NCBI RefSeq assembly: GCF_003464595.1
Contig: NZ_QRZF01000023.1
Span: forward strand, 26,989-90,988
Source of the DNA: Bacteroides intestinalis
Lineage (GTDB): Bacteria > Bacteroidota > Bacteroidia > Bacteroidales > Bacteroidaceae
DNA length: 64,000 nt
Direction of reading: 5' to 3'
Part shown: piece by piece, positions 6,739 through 16,803 of the stretch
Position numbering within the stretch: position 1 is the first letter of the stretch
Layout of the letters: each line of letters opens with the position of its first letter
The notes under the pieces: model-generated
Database searches by the model: none
Told to the model about the DNA's origin: nothing
The model's input: only the letters and a program-made list of their open reading frames with translations
Made by a program: the position numbers and the translations under genes

Positions 6739-8073
6739 ATGAAAAAAGTACTTTTCTTCTTTTTCTTTCTTACAGCATGGAGCCTTTATTCAGAGGCGCA
6801 AGTGGCTAATGAGGACAAACATCGGCTGATTGTAACCACTGATTTAGGGGGAACTGATCCGGATGATATCCAGTCAATGATACACTTGTTATTATGCTCA
6901 AATGTAATCGACATTGAAGGGTTAATCAGTTCACAAGTCTGGATGGATGACCCAGATAAAACAGCTAAAATTTCAGAGGTAGTAGAACAATTTGGAGAAG
7001 TTCTGCCTCGCTTGAATAAACATGCAGAAGGGTATCCCAGTTTGAATCAACTGCGGGCAATTATTAAACAAGGGCAACCTTCCTCTAACATGACCGGAGT
7101 AGGTCAAGGTAAAGATTCTCCGGGATCAAAACTGATAATCTCGGTAGTTGATAAGAAAAAGGATCAACGCCCCGTATGGCTTGCAGCTTGGGGTGGAATG
7201 AATACGATAGCGCAAGCTTTATGGAAAGTGAAGCATACACGTAGCGAGAAAGACCTTAAGAAGTTTACTGCAAAAATCCGCATATATGATGTTCTAGGGC
7301 AAGATGATGCCGGAGCCTGGATAGCCAAGAACTTCCCGGAAATAGTATATATCAGAAACAAAGAATTATATGGTTGGGGACCATCCGATCAATGGCTTAA
7401 ACAGAATATTCAAAGTCATCAGCCATTAGGCAAGCATTATCCTGACCGGAAGTGGGCAACGGAAGGTGACTCTCCAGCTTTCTTTTATGTATATGCAAAT
7501 GGCCTGAACGTACCCGATTCACTTGAATATGGAGGATGGGGCGGTCGTTTCTCCAATCAAAAGACGAGTGGTATACGAGGTATGGATTTTATAGTGCGCA
7601 GCGGGAAAGATGAAACGCAATATGACCCTTATTATATGCATGGAAGCTGCAAAGAGGGCTGTGCCGCCATCAACAAATGGCAGCAGCACATCTGGAATAA
7701 TTTTGCAGCACGTATGTTGTGGACTACAACCGATGATTATAAAGCGGTGAATCACCATCCGCATGCAGTGCTTGATGGAGACCGTTCGCTAAAATGTATC
7801 TTTAAGAAGGTAAAAGCCGGAAATTCCATGGTTTTAGATGCCAGCGGTTCAACTGATCCTGATGGTAACAAACTGATATACAATTGGAGTGTTTATACTG
7901 AACCAAGCAGTTACAAAGGTGAAGTAAAAATAGAAGGGGATAATGCGGAAAAATGCAAAGTGCATATTCCTGCTGATGCTGCGGGCCAAAACATACATAT
8001 CATTTTAGAATTGACGGATGAAGCGACTCCGGCACTTACCGTTTATAGACGAGTAGTGCTAAAAATAAGTTAG
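6739..8073 (+). CDS. Secreted DUF1593 protein, nucleoside-hydrolase-like
   Basis: A 444-residue exported protein. Residues 1-20 are a signal peptide with a run of Phe. The body has RLIVTTDLGGTDPDDIQSM at about 29-47, the Asp-rich calcium/ribose-binding signature of inosine-uridine nucleoside hydrolase folds, followed by a Trp-rich AAWGGMNTIAQAL segment. The C-terminal 90 or so residues (LDASGSTDPDGNKLIYNWSV) form an immunoglobulin/PKD-like beta domain. In DUF1593 proteins this pairing is often linked to extracellular carbohydrate processing. Substrate unknown. The neighbouring truncated AraC gene may regulate it. Confidence 0.85.
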   Translation: MKKVLFFFFFLTAWSLYSEAQVANEDKHRLIVTTDLGGTDPDDIQSMIHLLLCSNVIDIEGLISSQVWMDDPDKTAKISEVVEQFGEVLPRLNKHAEGYPSLNQLRAIIKQGQPSSNMTGVGQGKDSPGSKLIISVVDKKKDQRPVWLAAWGGMNTIAQALWKVKHTRSEKDLKKFTAKIRIYDVLGQDDAGAWIAKNFPEIVYIRNKELYGWGPSDQWLKQNIQSHQPLGKHYPDRKWATEGDSPAFFYVYANGLNVPDSLEYGGWGGRFSNQKTSGIRGMDFIVRSGKDETQYDPYYMHGSCKEGCAAINKWQQHIWNNFAARMLWTTTDDYKAVNHHPHAVLDGDRSLKCIFKKVKAGNSMVLDASGSTDPDGNKLIYNWSVYTEPSSYKGEVKIEGDNAEKCKVHIPADAAGQNIHIILELTDEATPALTVYRRVVLKIS

Positions 8074-8118
8074 AAATGCCCTCCGCTACGGATTAATAAA
8101 TAAAAAGGAATAAAAAAG

Positions 8119-8150
8119 TTTGAGGTAGTCTTGGAGAATCGTTACTTTTG
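8119..8150 (+). promoter_or_regulatory. Promoter of obgE
   Basis: TTTG (8119-8122) and TACTTTTG (8143-8150) are separated by exactly 20 bases, a full match to the Bacteroides housekeeping promoter. The obgE start codon is 48 bases further on. Confidence 0.75.
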
Positions 8151-8197
8151 CATCGAAAAAGAAAATAAGTATTTTAAAATCAATCGTAAGGAAAGAA

Positions 8198-9370
8198 ATG
8201 GCTGAATCGAACTTTGTTGACTACGTAAAGATATATTGCCGCTCCGGAAAGGGCGGACGAGGCTCTACGCACATGAGGCGTGAGAAATACATACCCAATG
8301 GCGGCCCCGACGGAGGTGACGGAGGACGAGGAGGTCACATTATCCTGCGCGGTAACCGTAACTACTGGACGCTGTTGCATTTGCGCTACGACCGCCATGC
8401 ACTGGCAGGACATGGAGAATCCGGTTCCAAGAACCGCAGTTTTGGTAAGGATGGAGAAGATAAGATTATTGAAGTTCCCTGTGGCACAGTGGTATACAAT
8501 GCCGAAACAGGCGAATATATCTGTGACGTCACCGAGCATGGACAAGAAGTTGTTCTGCTGAAAGGCGGACGCGGCGGACTGGGTAACTGGCACTTCAAGA
8601 CAGCCACCCGTCAGGCACCCCGCTTTGCACAACCGGGCGAACCGATGCAGGAAATGACAGTAATCATGGAGCTGAAACTCTTGGCAGACGTAGGTCTGGT
8701 AGGCTTCCCGAATGCCGGAAAATCAACCTTGCTTGCTTCCGTATCTGCCGCCAAGCCCAAGATAGCCAACTATCCATTCACCACATTGGAACCCAACCTG
8801 GGTATTGTTTCTTACCGTGACAGCAAGTCGTTTGTCATGGCGGACATTCCCGGTATCATTGAAGGAGCCAGTGCAGGAAAAGGTTTGGGATTGCGCTTTC
8901 TGCGCCATATCGAGCGTAATTCTCTGTTGCTCTTCATGGTGCCTGCCGACAGCGACGATATTCGGAAAGAATATGAAATCCTGTTGAATGAGCTGAGCAC
9001 TTTCAATCCTGAAATGCTGGACAAGCAACGAGTACTTGCCATCACCAAGAGCGATATGCTCGATCAGGAATTGATGGACGAAATAGAGCCTACACTCCCT
9101 GCAAACGTTCCGCATGTATTCATTTCTTCCATTACCGGTATGGGACTTTCCGTGCTGAAAGATATTCTTTGGGAAGAGTTGAATAAGGATAGCAACAAAA
9201 TAGAAGCTATCGTTCACCGTCCGAAGGATGTAAGCAAACTCCAGCAAGAGTTGAAAGACATGGGTGAGGATGAGGACCTCAGCTATGAATATGTGGAAGA
9301 TGACGAGGACGTGGAAGACCTGGAAGACTTTGAGTATGAGGAAGAGGACTGGGAGGATGACAAGCAATGA
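8198..9370 (+). CDS. obgE: GTPase Obg/CgtA
   Basis: A conserved GTPase needed for large-ribosomal-subunit maturation and stress control. Residues 1-158 form the glycine-rich Obg fold (GGxGG repeats, KGGRGGLGN). The G domain follows with the P-loop GFPNAGKST near residue 168, the switch region [17 protein letters not shown], and TKSD. The C-terminal tail is extremely acidic, with long Glu/Asp runs. The length of 390 residues is normal for Bacteroidetes. It overlaps pgeF by four bases (ATGA), which indicates translational coupling, and has a strong promoter of its own. Confidence 0.96.
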   Translation: MAESNFVDYVKIYCRSGKGGRGSTHMRREKYIPNGGPDGGDGGRGGHIILRGNRNYWTLLHLRYDRHALAGHGESGSKNRSFGKDGEDKIIEVPCGTVVYNAETGEYICDVTEHGQEVVLLKGGRGGLGNWHFKTATRQAPRFAQPGEPMQEMTVIMELKLLADVGLVGFPNAGKSTLLASVSAAKPKIANYPFTTLEPNLGIVSYRDSKSFVMADIPGIIEGASAGKGLGLRFLRHIERNSLLLFMVPADSDDIRKEYEILLNELSTFNPEMLDKQRVLAITKSDMLDQELMDEIEPTLPANVPHVFISSITGMGLSVLKDILWEELNKDSNKIEAIVHRPKDVSKLQQELKDMGEDEDLSYEYVEDDEDVEDLEDFEYEEEDWEDDKQ

Positions 9371-10188
9371 TTGCTCTGACAGAAGATAAACGAATGTTGG
9401 GATACGGGGTTATGACACCGTACTCCAACATTTTTTGTTTCGCAACTACCCGCCGGGGAGGTTTCAGCAAGGGAGATTATGCCTCTTTCAACTGTACGCC
9501 TTACACGGGGGATAATGCGGAATCTGTCCGTCGCAATCAAGAACTACTCTGCAGCTCCATGCCTCAACACCCTAAAGAATTAGTCATTCCATTCCAGACA
9601 CATGGTACAAAGGTAGAGGTGATTGATGAAAAGTATCTCAATGCCACATCTGACGAGCGAACGGTCATGCTGCAAGGGGTGGATGCACTAATCACCAAGG
9701 AACCGGGTTGCTGCATTTGCATTTCTACGGCAGACTGTATTCCTATCCTGTTGTATGATCGCAAGAACCAAGTGGTAGCCGCCGCCCATGCAGGTTGGCG
9801 GGGAACGGTAAATTACATAGCCGGACACACTCTCGACAGGATGCGGGCACTCTACGGAACCGATGGAAAAGACGTAATCGCTTGTATCGGCCCCGGCATA
9901 TCCTTGCCTTCTTTTGAAGTGGGCGAAGAAGTGTACGAAGCTTTCCGCATGAACGGTTTTGCAATGGATTATATATCAGAATGGAAACCGGAAACACATA
10001 AGCATCATATCGACCTGTGGGCTGCAAACCGGATGCAGTTGCTCGACTTTGGCGTACCCGGCGAGCAAATAGAGACATCTGGTATTTGCACTTATATGAG
10101 ACATGAAGAATTTTTCTCGGCAAGACGGCTGGGGATTAAATCAGGACGTATACTATCGGGAATTATGATAGTAGACACAAAACCATAA
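9367..10188 (+). CDS. pgeF: YfiH/PgeF laccase-domain peptidoglycan editing factor
   Basis: A 273-residue multicopper-laccase-like cytoplasmic protein. Members correct misincorporated residues in peptidoglycan precursors and have been reported with purine nucleoside phosphorylase or laccase activity. Family hallmarks are visible: the first-metal histidine in HGTKVEVID, the Cys-rich ADC stretch ([12 protein letters not shown]), HAGWRGT near residue 140, and CIGPGI with SFEVGEEV. The start overlaps the obgE stop as ATGA. It lies nine bases before lspA, so obgE-pgeF-lspA are probably co-transcribed. Confidence 0.9.
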   Translation: MIALTEDKRMLGYGVMTPYSNIFCFATTRRGGFSKGDYASFNCTPYTGDNAESVRRNQELLCSSMPQHPKELVIPFQTHGTKVEVIDEKYLNATSDERTVMLQGVDALITKEPGCCICISTADCIPILLYDRKNQVVAAAHAGWRGTVNYIAGHTLDRMRALYGTDGKDVIACIGPGISLPSFEVGEEVYEAFRMNGFAMDYISEWKPETHKHHIDLWAANRMQLLDFGVPGEQIETSGICTYMRHEEFFSARRLGIKSGRILSGIMIVDTKP

Positions 10189-10197
10189 CTTTTTAAT

Positions 10198-10842
10198 ATG
10201 AAGAACATTTTGTCCAAAGGGCAACTATCGATTCTCATTGTACTGGGAATTTTGATTCTTGACCAAGTCATAAAGATTGAGGTTAAAACGAATATGTTTT
10301 ATAATGAAAGCATTCATATCACAGATTGGTTTTATCTTCGCTTTATAGAAAATCCCGGTATGGCTTTCGGTATGCAGATAGTGCCTAAAGCCATTCAGAC
10401 TATTGCCCGCACAATATTTGCTATCGCAATTGGATGGTATATCGTCATACTTATTAAAGCTAAATATAAGCGTGGTTATATTGCATGTATTTCGTTGATA
10501 CTGGCAGGAGCTATCGGGAATATCATCGACAGCATATTCTATGGCGTTATTTTCAGCAAGAGTACACCCACCGAGATTTCTACTTTCGTACCTATAGGGG
10601 AAGGATATACCGGTTGGCTGCATGGAAAAGTGGTCGATATGTTCTACTTTCCTCTTTTTGAGTTTAACTGGCCAGGCTGGATGCCATTTATAGGAGGAGA
10701 CAATTTTGTATTCTTCAGTCCGGTATTCAATTTAGCGGATGCTGCCATCAGTTGCGGAGTGATTATCTTATTTTTGTTTTACATGAAAAGTTTAAATAGT
10801 AGTTTTAGTTTATGTACCAGATCACCGTATCAGAAGAAATAA
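10198..10842 (+). CDS. lspA: Lipoprotein signal peptidase (signal peptidase II)
   Basis: An inner-membrane aspartyl protease that removes signal peptides from prolipoproteins. The 214-residue protein has four hydrophobic helices. The two catalytic aspartates are in GNIIDS (Asp111) and FNLADA (Asp181). The conserved ENPGMAFGM block is at 51-59. The stretch between the aspartates is longer than in E. coli, as is usual in Bacteroidetes. Its last 31 bases overlap the next gene, and the extreme C-terminus (NSSFSLCTRSPYQKK) looks like read-through into it. Bacteroides may carry another copy elsewhere; this cannot be judged here. Confidence 0.9.
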   Translation: MKNILSKGQLSILIVLGILILDQVIKIEVKTNMFYNESIHITDWFYLRFIENPGMAFGMQIVPKAIQTIARTIFAIAIGWYIVILIKAKYKRGYIACISLILAGAIGNIIDSIFYGVIFSKSTPTEISTFVPIGEGYTGWLHGKVVDMFYFPLFEFNWPGWMPFIGGDNFVFFSPVFNLADAAISCGVIILFLFYMKSLNSSFSLCTRSPYQKK

Positions 10843-11477
10843 AAAATGCCTGCCCCATCTTCAAAGGTGCAGCCGTCTATGCAGAAGTTACCAATACAGC
10901 CTTTTGCGAAGGACTTTGGGAAGAAATCAACACTTTCACCCGAGAACTGACTTCCACTACCCAGCCGGAGGACATCAAACTGCAACCCGCCATTGCAGCT
11001 ACCCGCGAAGCTTATAAACGCTGCGGCAAAGACCCAAGCCGTTACCGTCCTTCTGCCGAAGCCTTGCGCCGCCGTCTGATGCGCGGAATTGCCCTTTACC
11101 AAATAGATACACTGGTTGACCTGATTAATCTGGTATCCCTGCGCACCGGTTATTCCATCGGTGGTTTCGATGCGGACAAGATACAGGGCACTGACCTCAA
11201 ACTGGGAGTTGGACGCGCCGAAGAACCATTCGAAGGTATCGGACGGGGTGTGCTGAACATCGAAGGACTTCCGGTCTATCGCGATGCTGTAGGCGGTATC
11301 GGTACTCCTACCAGCGACAACGAACGTACTAAAATGGATTTAGGTACCCAGCATATCCTTGCCATCGTCAATGGTTACAGCGGACAGGAAGGTCTGCGGG
11401 AAGCTGCCGAGATGATACAGGAATTACTGAAAAAATACACTTCCTCGAATGGAGGAGAAATTATCTATTTTGAATAA
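10812..11477 (+). CDS. B3/B4 tRNA-binding domain protein
   Basis: A 221-residue stand-alone B3/B4 domain, the editing/tRNA-binding module found in the beta subunit of phenylalanyl-tRNA synthetase. Typical stretches are YKRCGKDPSRYRPSAEALRRR, VDLINLVSLRTGYSIGGFDADKI and the C-terminal GxxGTPTSDNERTK segment. Free-standing copies are thought to act on mischarged tRNA or amino acids, but no specific activity is established for this gene. The ATG lies inside the 3' end of lspA (31-base overlap), so translation is probably coupled. Confidence 0.85.
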   Translation: MYQITVSEEIKNACPIFKGAAVYAEVTNTAFCEGLWEEINTFTRELTSTTQPEDIKLQPAIAATREAYKRCGKDPSRYRPSAEALRRRLMRGIALYQIDTLVDLINLVSLRTGYSIGGFDADKIQGTDLKLGVGRAEEPFEGIGRGVLNIEGLPVYRDAVGGIGTPTSDNERTKMDLGTQHILAIVNGYSGQEGLREAAEMIQELLKKYTSSNGGEIIYFE

Positions 11478-11495
11478 CAAGAAAGACCTTTAATC

Positions 11496-12122
11496 ATGAA
11501 CATATTCTTTCTACTACTATCATTCGCACTGGCTTATACTCCGCCTGAAGAGAAACCAAGCTTCTCGCAAATGGAAATCAATCATATCCGGGTTACTACA
11601 CCGGGGCTTTTCGATAACGAAAAATTGTTAGAATTGCATCTGGAACAAATACCTGACACCGCTTATTGCTTTCCGCTTCCCGGAGGAAAAGTGATTTCTC
11701 CTTACGGACGTGGTGGCGGCCGTCACTCGGGCATTGATATCAAGACTTGCGCCAAAGACACGATACGCAGTGCTTTCGATGGCATTGTACGTATGTCGAA
11801 GCCTTACAGTGCTTACGGCAACGTAATCGTTGTGCGCCATTCTTCGGGATTGGAAACGATATACAGTCATAATTTTAAGAATCTTGTTCAGAGCGGTGAC
11901 GCCGTTAAGGCCGGACAACCCATTGCACTGACCGGACGTACCGGACGGGCCAGCACCGAGCACCTTCATTTTGAAACCCGCATCAACGGGCAGCATTTCA
12001 ACCCCAATCTCATTTTCGATTTCAAAGAAAGGACACTCCGCAAAGAGTGTATTCACTGCACCAAGAATGGAAAAGGCGTCATCGTGAAGCCTGCAACAAA
12101 AAAAACAGCCGGAACCAGCTAA
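11496..12122 (+). CDS. M23-family metallopeptidase
   Basis: A 208-residue exported zinc peptidase of the LytM/M23 type, expected to cut peptidoglycan cross-bridges or to regulate wall enzymes. A short signal-like helix lies at residues 1-15. The zinc site is visible as HSGID (about residues 77-81) and the downstream HLHFE motif (about 154-158), with the typical GNVIVVRHSSGLETIYSH block between. No LysM or coiled-coil domain is present. It lies 18 bases after the B3/B4 gene and is probably in the same operon. Confidence 0.88.
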   Translation: MNIFFLLLSFALAYTPPEEKPSFSQMEINHIRVTTPGLFDNEKLLELHLEQIPDTAYCFPLPGGKVISPYGRGGGRHSGIDIKTCAKDTIRSAFDGIVRMSKPYSAYGNVIVVRHSSGLETIYSHNFKNLVQSGDAVKAGQPIALTGRTGRASTEHLHFETRINGQHFNPNLIFDFKERTLRKECIHCTKNGKGVIVKPATKKTAGTS

Positions 12123-12139
12123 GTATCCAAACGTTTCAC

Positions 12140-12147
12140 TAAATTTG
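12140..12147 (+). promoter_or_regulatory. Promoter -7 box for phoH
   Basis: TAAATTTG fits TAnnTTTG, 45 bases before the phoH start codon. No clean -33 box is seen. Confidence 0.4.
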
Positions 12148-12191
12148 CAACTGTTTTACCTATAAAACGACATGAACTTATAAACAATTCA

Positions 12192-13169
12192 ATGATAGAA
12201 AAACTGATTGTTCTTGAGGATATCGACCCGGTTATCTTTTACGGTGTGAATAACGCCAATATGCAGTTGATAAAAGCTTTGTACCCCAAACTGCGCATTG
12301 TTGCACGCGGCAATGTCATCAAAGTGTTGGGAGATGAAGAAGAGATGTGCGCATTCGAAGAAAACATTACCAAGCTGGAAAAATACTGCGCCGAATACAA
12401 CTCATTGAAAGAAGAGGTGATCATCGATATCATCAAAGGAAATGCACCGCAAGCAGAAAAGTCGGGTAACGTCATCGTATTCAGCGTGACAGGCAAACCG
12501 ATCATCCCCCGCAGTGAAAATCAGCTTAAACTGGTAGAAGGTTTCGCCAAGAACGACATGGTATTTGCCATAGGTCCTGCCGGTTCGGGAAAGACGTATA
12601 CTGCCATTGCCCTTGCCGTACGTGCCCTCAAAAATAAAGAGATCAAGAAAATCATCCTCAGTCGTCCCGCCGTGGAAGCCGGTGAGAAGCTTGGATTCCT
12701 GCCCGGTGACATGAAGGATAAGATAGACCCGTATCTGCAACCGTTGTATGACGCCTTACAGGATATGATTCCGGCTGCCAAGCTGAAAGAATACATGGAA
12801 CTGAATATCATTCAGATTGCTCCCCTCGCCTTTATGCGCGGAAGGACGTTGAATGATGCAGTCGTAATTCTGGATGAAGCGCAGAACACCACTACCCAGC
12901 AGATCAAGATGTTCCTCACCCGCATGGGTATGAACACCAAGATGATTGTAACGGGAGATATGACACAGATCGACCTGCCCTCTTCCCAGACTTCGGGACT
13001 GGTACAGGCACTCCGCATCCTGAAAGGTGTGAAAGGCATCAGCTTTGTGGAACTGAACAAGAAAGATATTGTACGTCACCAATTGGTAACCCGCATTGTA
13101 GATGCCTACGAGAAATTTGATAAGGAAACCAAAGCCGAACGGGAAAAAAGAAAACTCACCACGGGATAA
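12192..13169 (+). CDS. phoH: PhoH-family ATPase
   Basis: A 325-residue cytoplasmic P-loop protein related to the RNA-linked PhoH/PhoL family. The N-terminal 100 residues form a small KH-like domain, then Walker A GPAGSGKT at about residue 131, LSRPAVEAGEKLGFLPGD, and Walker B VVILDEAQNTT near residue 225. The GDMTQIDLP motif is also typical. Some family members act in RNA processing with the YbeY nuclease; the exact role here is not visible. A 17-bp hairpin follows the stop. Confidence 0.92.
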   Translation: MIEKLIVLEDIDPVIFYGVNNANMQLIKALYPKLRIVARGNVIKVLGDEEEMCAFEENITKLEKYCAEYNSLKEEVIIDIIKGNAPQAEKSGNVIVFSVTGKPIIPRSENQLKLVEGFAKNDMVFAIGPAGSGKTYTAIALAVRALKNKEIKKIILSRPAVEAGEKLGFLPGDMKDKIDPYLQPLYDALQDMIPAAKLKEYMELNIIQIAPLAFMRGRTLNDAVVILDEAQNTTTQQIKMFLTRMGMNTKMIVTGDMTQIDLPSSQTSGLVQALRILKGVKGISFVELNKKDIVRHQLVTRIVDAYEKFDKETKAEREKRKLTTG

Positions 13170-13213
13170 CACAGAGTCTCACAGAGCAGAAAAGAACTCT
13201 GTGAGACTCTGTG
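13170..13213. repeat. Perfect 17-bp inverted repeat between phoH and purC
   Basis: CACAGAGTCTCACAGAG (13170-13186) pairs perfectly with CTCTGTGAGACTCTGTG (13197-13213) across a 10-base loop. The arm is itself a tandem of an ACAGAGTCTC-like unit. Flanking CACCAC (13158-13163) and GTGGTG (13221-13226) could extend the stem after an internal loop. There is no U-run. It may work as a terminator or as an mRNA end-stabiliser. Confidence 0.85.
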
Positions 13214-13262
13214 TCACTCTGTGGTGAAAACCATAGAAAATATCCAAATCATAAATATAACA

Positions 13263-14210
13263 ATGATGAAAGCATTAACAAAAACTGATTTCAATTTTCC
13301 GGGACAGAAAAGTGTGTACCACGGAAAAGTACGCGATGTTTATAACATCAATGGTGAAAAGCTGGTTATGGTAGCAACCGACCGTATCTCTGCATTCGAC
13401 GTTGTTTTGCCGAAAGGCATTCCTTTCAAAGGACAAATGCTGAATCAGATTGCAGCCAAATTCCTGGATGCTACTACTGACATTTGCCCTAACTGGAAGA
13501 CAGCTACACCCGACCCGATGGTAACGGTAGGTGTGATGTGCGAAGGTTTCCCCATCGAAATGATTGTACGCGGTTATCTTTGCGGTAGCGCATGGCGTAC
13601 TTACAAAAGCGGTGTACGCGAAATCTGTGGTGTGAAGTTGCCCGAAGGAATGAAAGAAAACCAGAAGTTCCCCGAACCCATCATCACCCCGACTACGAAA
13701 GCTGAAATCGGTGAACACGACGCAGACATTTCAAAAGAAGAAATCCTTGCTAAAGGTCTGGCTACTCCCGAAGAATATGCCGTATTGGAGAAATACACCA
13801 TGGCACTCTTCAACAGAGGAACCGAGATCGCGGCAGAACGTGGTCTGATTCTGGTAGATACGAAGTATGAATTCGGTAAGCACAACGGTACTATTTACCT
13901 GATGGATGAAATCCATACACCGGACTCCAGCCGCTACTTCTACTCTGAAGGTTATCAGGAACGCTTTGAAAAAGGCGAAGCACAGAAGCAACTTTCTAAA
14001 GAATTCGTTCGCGAATGGTTGATGGACAATGGTTTCCAGGGCAAGGAAGGACAACAAGTTCCGGAAATGACAGACGAAATAGTAGCATCCATCAGTGAGC
14101 GTTACATTGAACTGTACGAGCATATCACCGGAGAGCAATTCGTGAAAGAAGATACCAGCAACATTGCTTCACGTATCGAGAAAAACGTAACGGAATACTT
14201 AAATAAGTGA
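13263..14210 (+). CDS. purC: SAICAR synthetase
   Basis: Purine biosynthesis enzyme that joins CAIR and aspartate using ATP. The open frame reaches back to a GTG at 13221, but that part lies in the hairpin flank. The tandem ATG at 13263/13266 followed by [25 protein letters not shown] is the family N-terminus. Typical motifs include [31 protein letters not shown] and LVDTKYEFG. The protein is 315 residues, the long form common in Bacteroidetes and plants rather than the 237-residue E. coli type. Confidence 0.95.
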   Translation: MMKALTKTDFNFPGQKSVYHGKVRDVYNINGEKLVMVATDRISAFDVVLPKGIPFKGQMLNQIAAKFLDATTDICPNWKTATPDPMVTVGVMCEGFPIEMIVRGYLCGSAWRTYKSGVREICGVKLPEGMKENQKFPEPIITPTTKAEIGEHDADISKEEILAKGLATPEEYAVLEKYTMALFNRGTEIAAERGLILVDTKYEFGKHNGTIYLMDEIHTPDSSRYFYSEGYQERFEKGEAQKQLSKEFVREWLMDNGFQGKEGQQVPEMTDEIVASISERYIELYEHITGEQFVKEDTSNIASRIEKNVTEYLNK

Positions 14211-14218
14211 TAAACGGT

Positions 14219-14262
14219 TTAGTGATAAGTGATTAGTAGATTTATTAATCACTTATCACTAA
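14219..14262. repeat. Perfect 17-bp inverted repeat between purC and menG
   Basis: TTAGTGATAAGTGATTA (14219-14235) pairs perfectly with TAATCACTTATCACTAA (14246-14262) around a 10-base loop. The arm again contains a repeated AGTGATA/AGTGATT unit. It is AT-rich without a U-run. Its position directly after purC suggests a role at an mRNA end. Confidence 0.85.
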
Positions 14263-14280
14263 CCACTAAACACTATCAAC

Positions 14281-15018
14281 ATGGATTATCCCCAGGAACA
14301 TATCAAACCTTACGGTGAAGACGGAAAGAAGAGTGAACAGGTAGAAGAAATGTTCGACAACATTGCTCCTGCTTATGATAAGCTGAACCATACCCTTTCA
14401 TTAGGCATCGACCGCAGTTGGCGCCGGAAAGCGATCCATTGGTTAAAGCCTTTCCAACCAAAGCGCATCATGGACGTAGCCACCGGTACAGGTGACTTTG
14501 CCATTCTTGCCTGCCGCGAGTTGCAGCCTGACGAACTGATAGGCACCGACATCTCAGAGGGAATGATGGACGTGGGACGTAATAAAGTAAAACAGGCGCA
14601 CCTCTCGGACAAAATATCCTTTGCCCGGGAGGACTGCACCTCTCTCTCATTTGCCGATGACACGTTCGATGCTGTAACCGTAGCGTTCGGTATCCGCAAC
14701 TTCGAAGGGTTGGACAAAGGGTTGGCGGAAATGTGCCGCGTGCTGAAAACCGGAGGACATCTCGTCATCCTGGAACTCTCCACACCGGACCGTTTTCCGA
14801 TGAAACAGCTTTTCACCATCTACTCCAAAGTAGTCATCCCCCTGCTCGGCAAATGCCTGTCAAAAGACAATAGTGCTTACACCTACCTGCCCCAAAGCAT
14901 CCGTGCTTTCCCGCAAGGCGAAGTGATGCAGGAAGTTATTCGCAAAGCAGGTTTCAGTCAGGTTAATTTCCGCAGACTGACATTCGGTATATGCACTCTT
15001 TATACTGCGACTAAATGA
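14281..15018 (+). CDS. menG: Demethylmenaquinone methyltransferase
   Basis: A SAM-dependent C-methyltransferase completing menaquinone (UbiE/MenG family). The 245-residue protein has [24 protein letters not shown] near the N-terminus, the SAM motif [10 protein letters not shown] at about residues 67-76, and [22 protein letters not shown], all family signatures. Bacteroides respire with menaquinone, so the menaquinone role is preferred over ubiquinone. aroE follows 32 bases later, and both enzymes draw on or feed chorismate-derived metabolism. Confidence 0.93.
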   Translation: MDYPQEHIKPYGEDGKKSEQVEEMFDNIAPAYDKLNHTLSLGIDRSWRRKAIHWLKPFQPKRIMDVATGTGDFAILACRELQPDELIGTDISEGMMDVGRNKVKQAHLSDKISFAREDCTSLSFADDTFDAVTVAFGIRNFEGLDKGLAEMCRVLKTGGHLVILELSTPDRFPMKQLFTIYSKVVIPLLGKCLSKDNSAYTYLPQSIRAFPQGEVMQEVIRKAGFSQVNFRRLTFGICTLYTATK

Positions 15019-15050
15019 AATGATTATTGACATAGCACACTAAGAGAATT

Positions 15051-15797
15051 ATGCAGAAATACGGTTTAATAGGCTATCCGCTGAGACATTCGTTTTCCAT
15101 CGGATATTTCAATGAAAAGTTCAAATCGGAGAATATCGACGCCGAATATGTAAACTTTGAGATACCCAACATCAATGACTTTATGGAAGTCATTGAGGAA
15201 AATCCCAACCTCTGCGGACTTAATGTGACCATCCCGTACAAGGAGCAGGTCATCCCCTTTCTTGACGAACTGGACAAAGATACCGCAAAGATCGGCGCAG
15301 TGAACGTCATCAAAATTATCCGCCAGCCGAAGGGAAAAGTAAAGCTTGTCGGCTACAACTCGGATATCATAGGATTTACACAGTCCATTGAGCCTTTACT
15401 GCAACCCCATCACAAGAAGGCGCTGATTCTGGGCACGGGCGGTGCATCCAAAGCCGTCTATCGCGGACTGGCCAATCTGGGCATTGAGAGCGTATTCGTA
15501 TCGCGTACGAAAAAGGAATCGTCTTACCTCACTTACGACGAACTGACACCGGAGATCATGCAGGAATATACTATTATCGTAAACTGTACGCCCGTAGGCA
15601 TGTATCCTAAGGTGGATTTCTGTCCGGATATTCCTTATGATCAATTAACTCCCAACCATTTACTCTACGATTTGTTATATAATCCCAATGAAACCCTTTT
15701 CATGAAAAAGGGAGAGGCTCACGGCGCCGTTACTAAAAACGGACTGGAAATGCTGTTATTGCAAGCATTTGCCGCATGGGAAATATGGAACAAATAG
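15051..15797 (+). CDS. aroE: Shikimate dehydrogenase
   Basis: NADP-dependent reduction of 3-dehydroshikimate in aromatic amino acid and chorismate synthesis. The 248-residue protein has GYPLRHSFSIGYFNEKF at the start (shikimate binding), NVTIPYKE near residues 60-67 with the catalytic Lys, the nucleotide motif GTGGASKAV near 127, and NCTPVGMYP. Slightly shorter than the E. coli enzyme but complete. It is followed after 17 bases by an alpha/beta hydrolase gene and is probably co-transcribed with menG. Confidence 0.95.
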   Translation: MQKYGLIGYPLRHSFSIGYFNEKFKSENIDAEYVNFEIPNINDFMEVIEENPNLCGLNVTIPYKEQVIPFLDELDKDTAKIGAVNVIKIIRQPKGKVKLVGYNSDIIGFTQSIEPLLQPHHKKALILGTGGASKAVYRGLANLGIESVFVSRTKKESSYLTYDELTPEIMQEYTIIVNCTPVGMYPKVDFCPDIPYDQLTPNHLLYDLLYNPNETLFMKKGEAHGAVTKNGLEMLLLQAFAAWEIWNK

Positions 15798-15814
15798 AGT
15801 GAAAGGAAGGAAAG

Positions 15815-16765
15815 ATGAAGAAAGGTATCAAGTACAGTCTGCTCGGACTGTTAGCAGTTATCATTATTGCCCTCACAGGTGCGAGTTTCTACATGCTCGG
15901 CTACTCGCTGAGACCGGAGCACAACAAAGGGAAAGATATTCCCGGCTCCTACGAGTATATGCTCAGCGAGTACCCGCAAATCAAGCCTTGGATAGATAGT
16001 TTGCAAACTGTCGGTGCTTTACGGGATACCTTTATTATCAATCCTGAAGGGGTGCAACTGCATGCCATTTACGCAGCCGCTCCCGAACCTACTCACAAAA
16101 CAGCCGTCATCGTGCATGGTTATACGGACGATTGCATCCGTATGCTGATGATAGGTTACCTTTACAACAAAGATTTAAAGTATAACATTCTGCTGCCCGA
16201 CCTGCAGAATCAGGGATTAAGCGAAGGTCCTGCCATTCAAATGGGTTGGAAAGACCGGCTGGACGTATTGCGCTGGATGGACATTGCCAACGATATTTAC
16301 GGCGGAAATACCCAGATGGTAGTACATGGCATCTCTATGGGTGCCGCCACCACTATGATGGTATCCGGTGAGCCTCAACAACCTTTTGTGAAATGTTTTG
16401 TGGAAGATTGCGGTTATACCAGCGTATGGGACGAATTCTCCTACGAGTTGAAAGGGCAGTTCGGGCTGCCTCCTTTCCCGTTGATGTACACCACCAGTTG
16501 GCTGTGCAACGCGAAATACGGCTGGAACTTCAAGGAAGCTTCTTCGCTGAATCAGGTCAGGAAATGCAAACTGCCGATGTTCTTCATTCATGGCGATGCA
16601 GATACATACGTGCCCACCTGGATGGTATATCCCCTCTACGAGGCAAAATCGGAACCCAAAGAATTGTGGCTTGCCCCCGGTGCCACACACGCCATGTCCT
16701 ACAAGGATCACCCGGAGGAATACACCGAACGTGTGAAGAATTTTGTAGGAAAATACATCTATTGA
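15815..16765 (+). CDS. Membrane-anchored alpha/beta hydrolase
   Basis: A 316-residue serine hydrolase with one N-terminal transmembrane or signal helix (YSLLGLLAVIIIALTGASF, residues 7-25). The fold shows AVIVHGYTDDC (oxyanion region), the nucleophile elbow GISMGA at about residue 172, the acid in HGDADTYVP and the base His in GATHAMSY. This arrangement resembles the YqkD/BEM46-like esterases of unknown substrate. The protein is likely periplasmic, facing out from the inner membrane. It starts 17 bases after aroE. Confidence 0.85.
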   Translation: MKKGIKYSLLGLLAVIIIALTGASFYMLGYSLRPEHNKGKDIPGSYEYMLSEYPQIKPWIDSLQTVGALRDTFIINPEGVQLHAIYAAAPEPTHKTAVIVHGYTDDCIRMLMIGYLYNKDLKYNILLPDLQNQGLSEGPAIQMGWKDRLDVLRWMDIANDIYGGNTQMVVHGISMGAATTMMVSGEPQQPFVKCFVEDCGYTSVWDEFSYELKGQFGLPPFPLMYTTSWLCNAKYGWNFKEASSLNQVRKCKLPMFFIHGDADTYVPTWMVYPLYEAKSEPKELWLAPGATHAMSYKDHPEEYTERVKNFVGKYIY

Positions 16766-16803
16766 TGTGATTTTTCCTATATTCGCCACACAAATACATT
16801 AGT

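Noticed and set aside
13221..13262. GTG start for purC
   Set aside because: The extra residues lie in the flank of the inverted repeat and are not part of the family N-terminus; the ATG pair at 13263/13266 fits.
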